Assembly: GCF_012396605.1 (NCBI RefSeq)
Contig: NZ_JAAXPW010000022.1
Span: 1 to 55,444, forward strand
Length of the DNA: 55,444 nt
Source: Ureibacillus thermosphaericus
GTDB lineage: Bacteria; Bacillota; Bacilli; Bacillales_A; Planococcaceae
Direction: 5' to 3'
In this document: piece by piece, positions 55,321 through 55,444 of the stretch
Layout of the letters: every line of letters starts with the position of its first letter
How positions within the stretch are numbered: the stretch's first letter is position 1
Position numbers and translations under genes: made by a program
Notes under the pieces: generated by a model
The model's input: only the letters and a program-made list of their open reading frames with translations
Databases searched by the model: none
Told to the model about the DNA's origin: nothing

Positions 55321-55444
55321 AATCGAGTAGGAGGGAGCGATTAACTCCCGTCCTCTCACACCACCGTACGTACGGTTCCGTATACGGCGGTTCAATTAAG
55401 ATGATTGACGCAAGTCTTTATAACTTCCGTGAATAGCTGTTCTC
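55321..55444 (-). mobile_element. group II intron, 3' end (partial)
   Basis: Read on the minus strand: the last 16 codons of an intron-encoded protein (RTAIHGSYKDLRQSS, TAA at 55396-55398), then domain V, a hairpin of GAACCGCCGTATACGG with CCGTACGTACGGTGG, then domain VI with GGGAG/CTCCC, ending CTACTCGAT near 55321. The body and remaining protein are beyond the right edge. Sequence and ending differ from the left intron, so these are two different introns in the same orientation. Class not assigned. Confidence 0.8.
55396..55444 (-). CDS. group II intron reverse transcriptase/maturase, C-terminal end only
   Basis: Sixteen codons and a stop at the right edge. Called from position directly upstream of a domain V hairpin and from the basic, family-like ending; too short for independent identification. 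Confidence 0.55.
   Translation of the reverse strand, partial: RTAIHGSYKDLRQSS

Overview
The window looks like chromosomal DNA of a low-GC Gram-positive bacterium of the Bacillales, most likely the Ureibacillus/Lysinibacillus group. The grounds are AT-rich DNA, strong AGGAGG-type ribosome binding sites, frequent TTG and GTG starts, a qoxABCD aa3 quinol oxidase, a guanine riboswitch before pbuG, a perfect CcpA cre site before aspA, S-layer-homology domains, and an aspartase that (from memory) is almost identical to the thermostable enzyme of Bacillus sp. YM55-1. No rRNA, tRNA, CRISPR array or phage was seen. Both edges fall inside group II introns on the minus strand: the left edge holds the 5' end of one resembling the Oceanobacillus iheyensis group IIC intron, and the right edge holds the 3' end (domains V-VI and the intron-protein C-terminus) of a different one.

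Layout. 0.5-10.8 kb: a Nudix hydrolase, a surface SLH/metallo-beta-lactamase/Excalibur protein whose start is frameshifted, a Na/Pi cotransporter, a small unknown protein, a DoxX protein, aspartokinase, a CopD-like protein and topoisomerase III. 11.4-12.7 kb: a large intergenic repeat array. 12.7-25.8 kb: aspA, an EamA exporter, a CvfC-like protein with an ABC-F ATPase, qoxABCD, riboswitch-controlled pbuG and a Dph6-like ATPase. 26-29.2 kb: an enoyl-CoA hydratase with its TetR neighbour, and a glutamate-synthase-like FMN protein. 29.7-40.7 kb: an eleven-gene minus-strand operon that merges the B. subtilis dpp and ykf genes with a VanX-like D,D-dipeptidase and a class A beta-lactamase-like hydrolase; together they would import wall-derived peptides and break them down. 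41-48.6 kb: a P1-family peptidase, a second DoxX protein and rbsRKDACB for ribose. 48.9-55.1 kb: fhs, a membrane-anchored PstS-like protein, a VOC protein, a YbaK-type deacylase, a free-standing CoaB and a small zinc-finger protein.

The most unusual signal is non-coding. Three intergenic regions (11.4-12.65, 29.46-29.64 and 50.78-51.06 kb) carry arrays of one short core, GATAATAGTCAA (variant AGCC), at an exact 21-bp period, which is two helical turns. In the first and third arrays the cores come in groups of four at 21-bp steps followed by a 40-41-bp step, giving a 103-104-bp super-period. The first array is a homogenised tandem repeat. In the third the spacers are unrelated, yet core and spacing are the same. 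That points to a constrained phased binding array or nucleic-acid element rather than a simple tandem duplication. I know of no described family that matches it.
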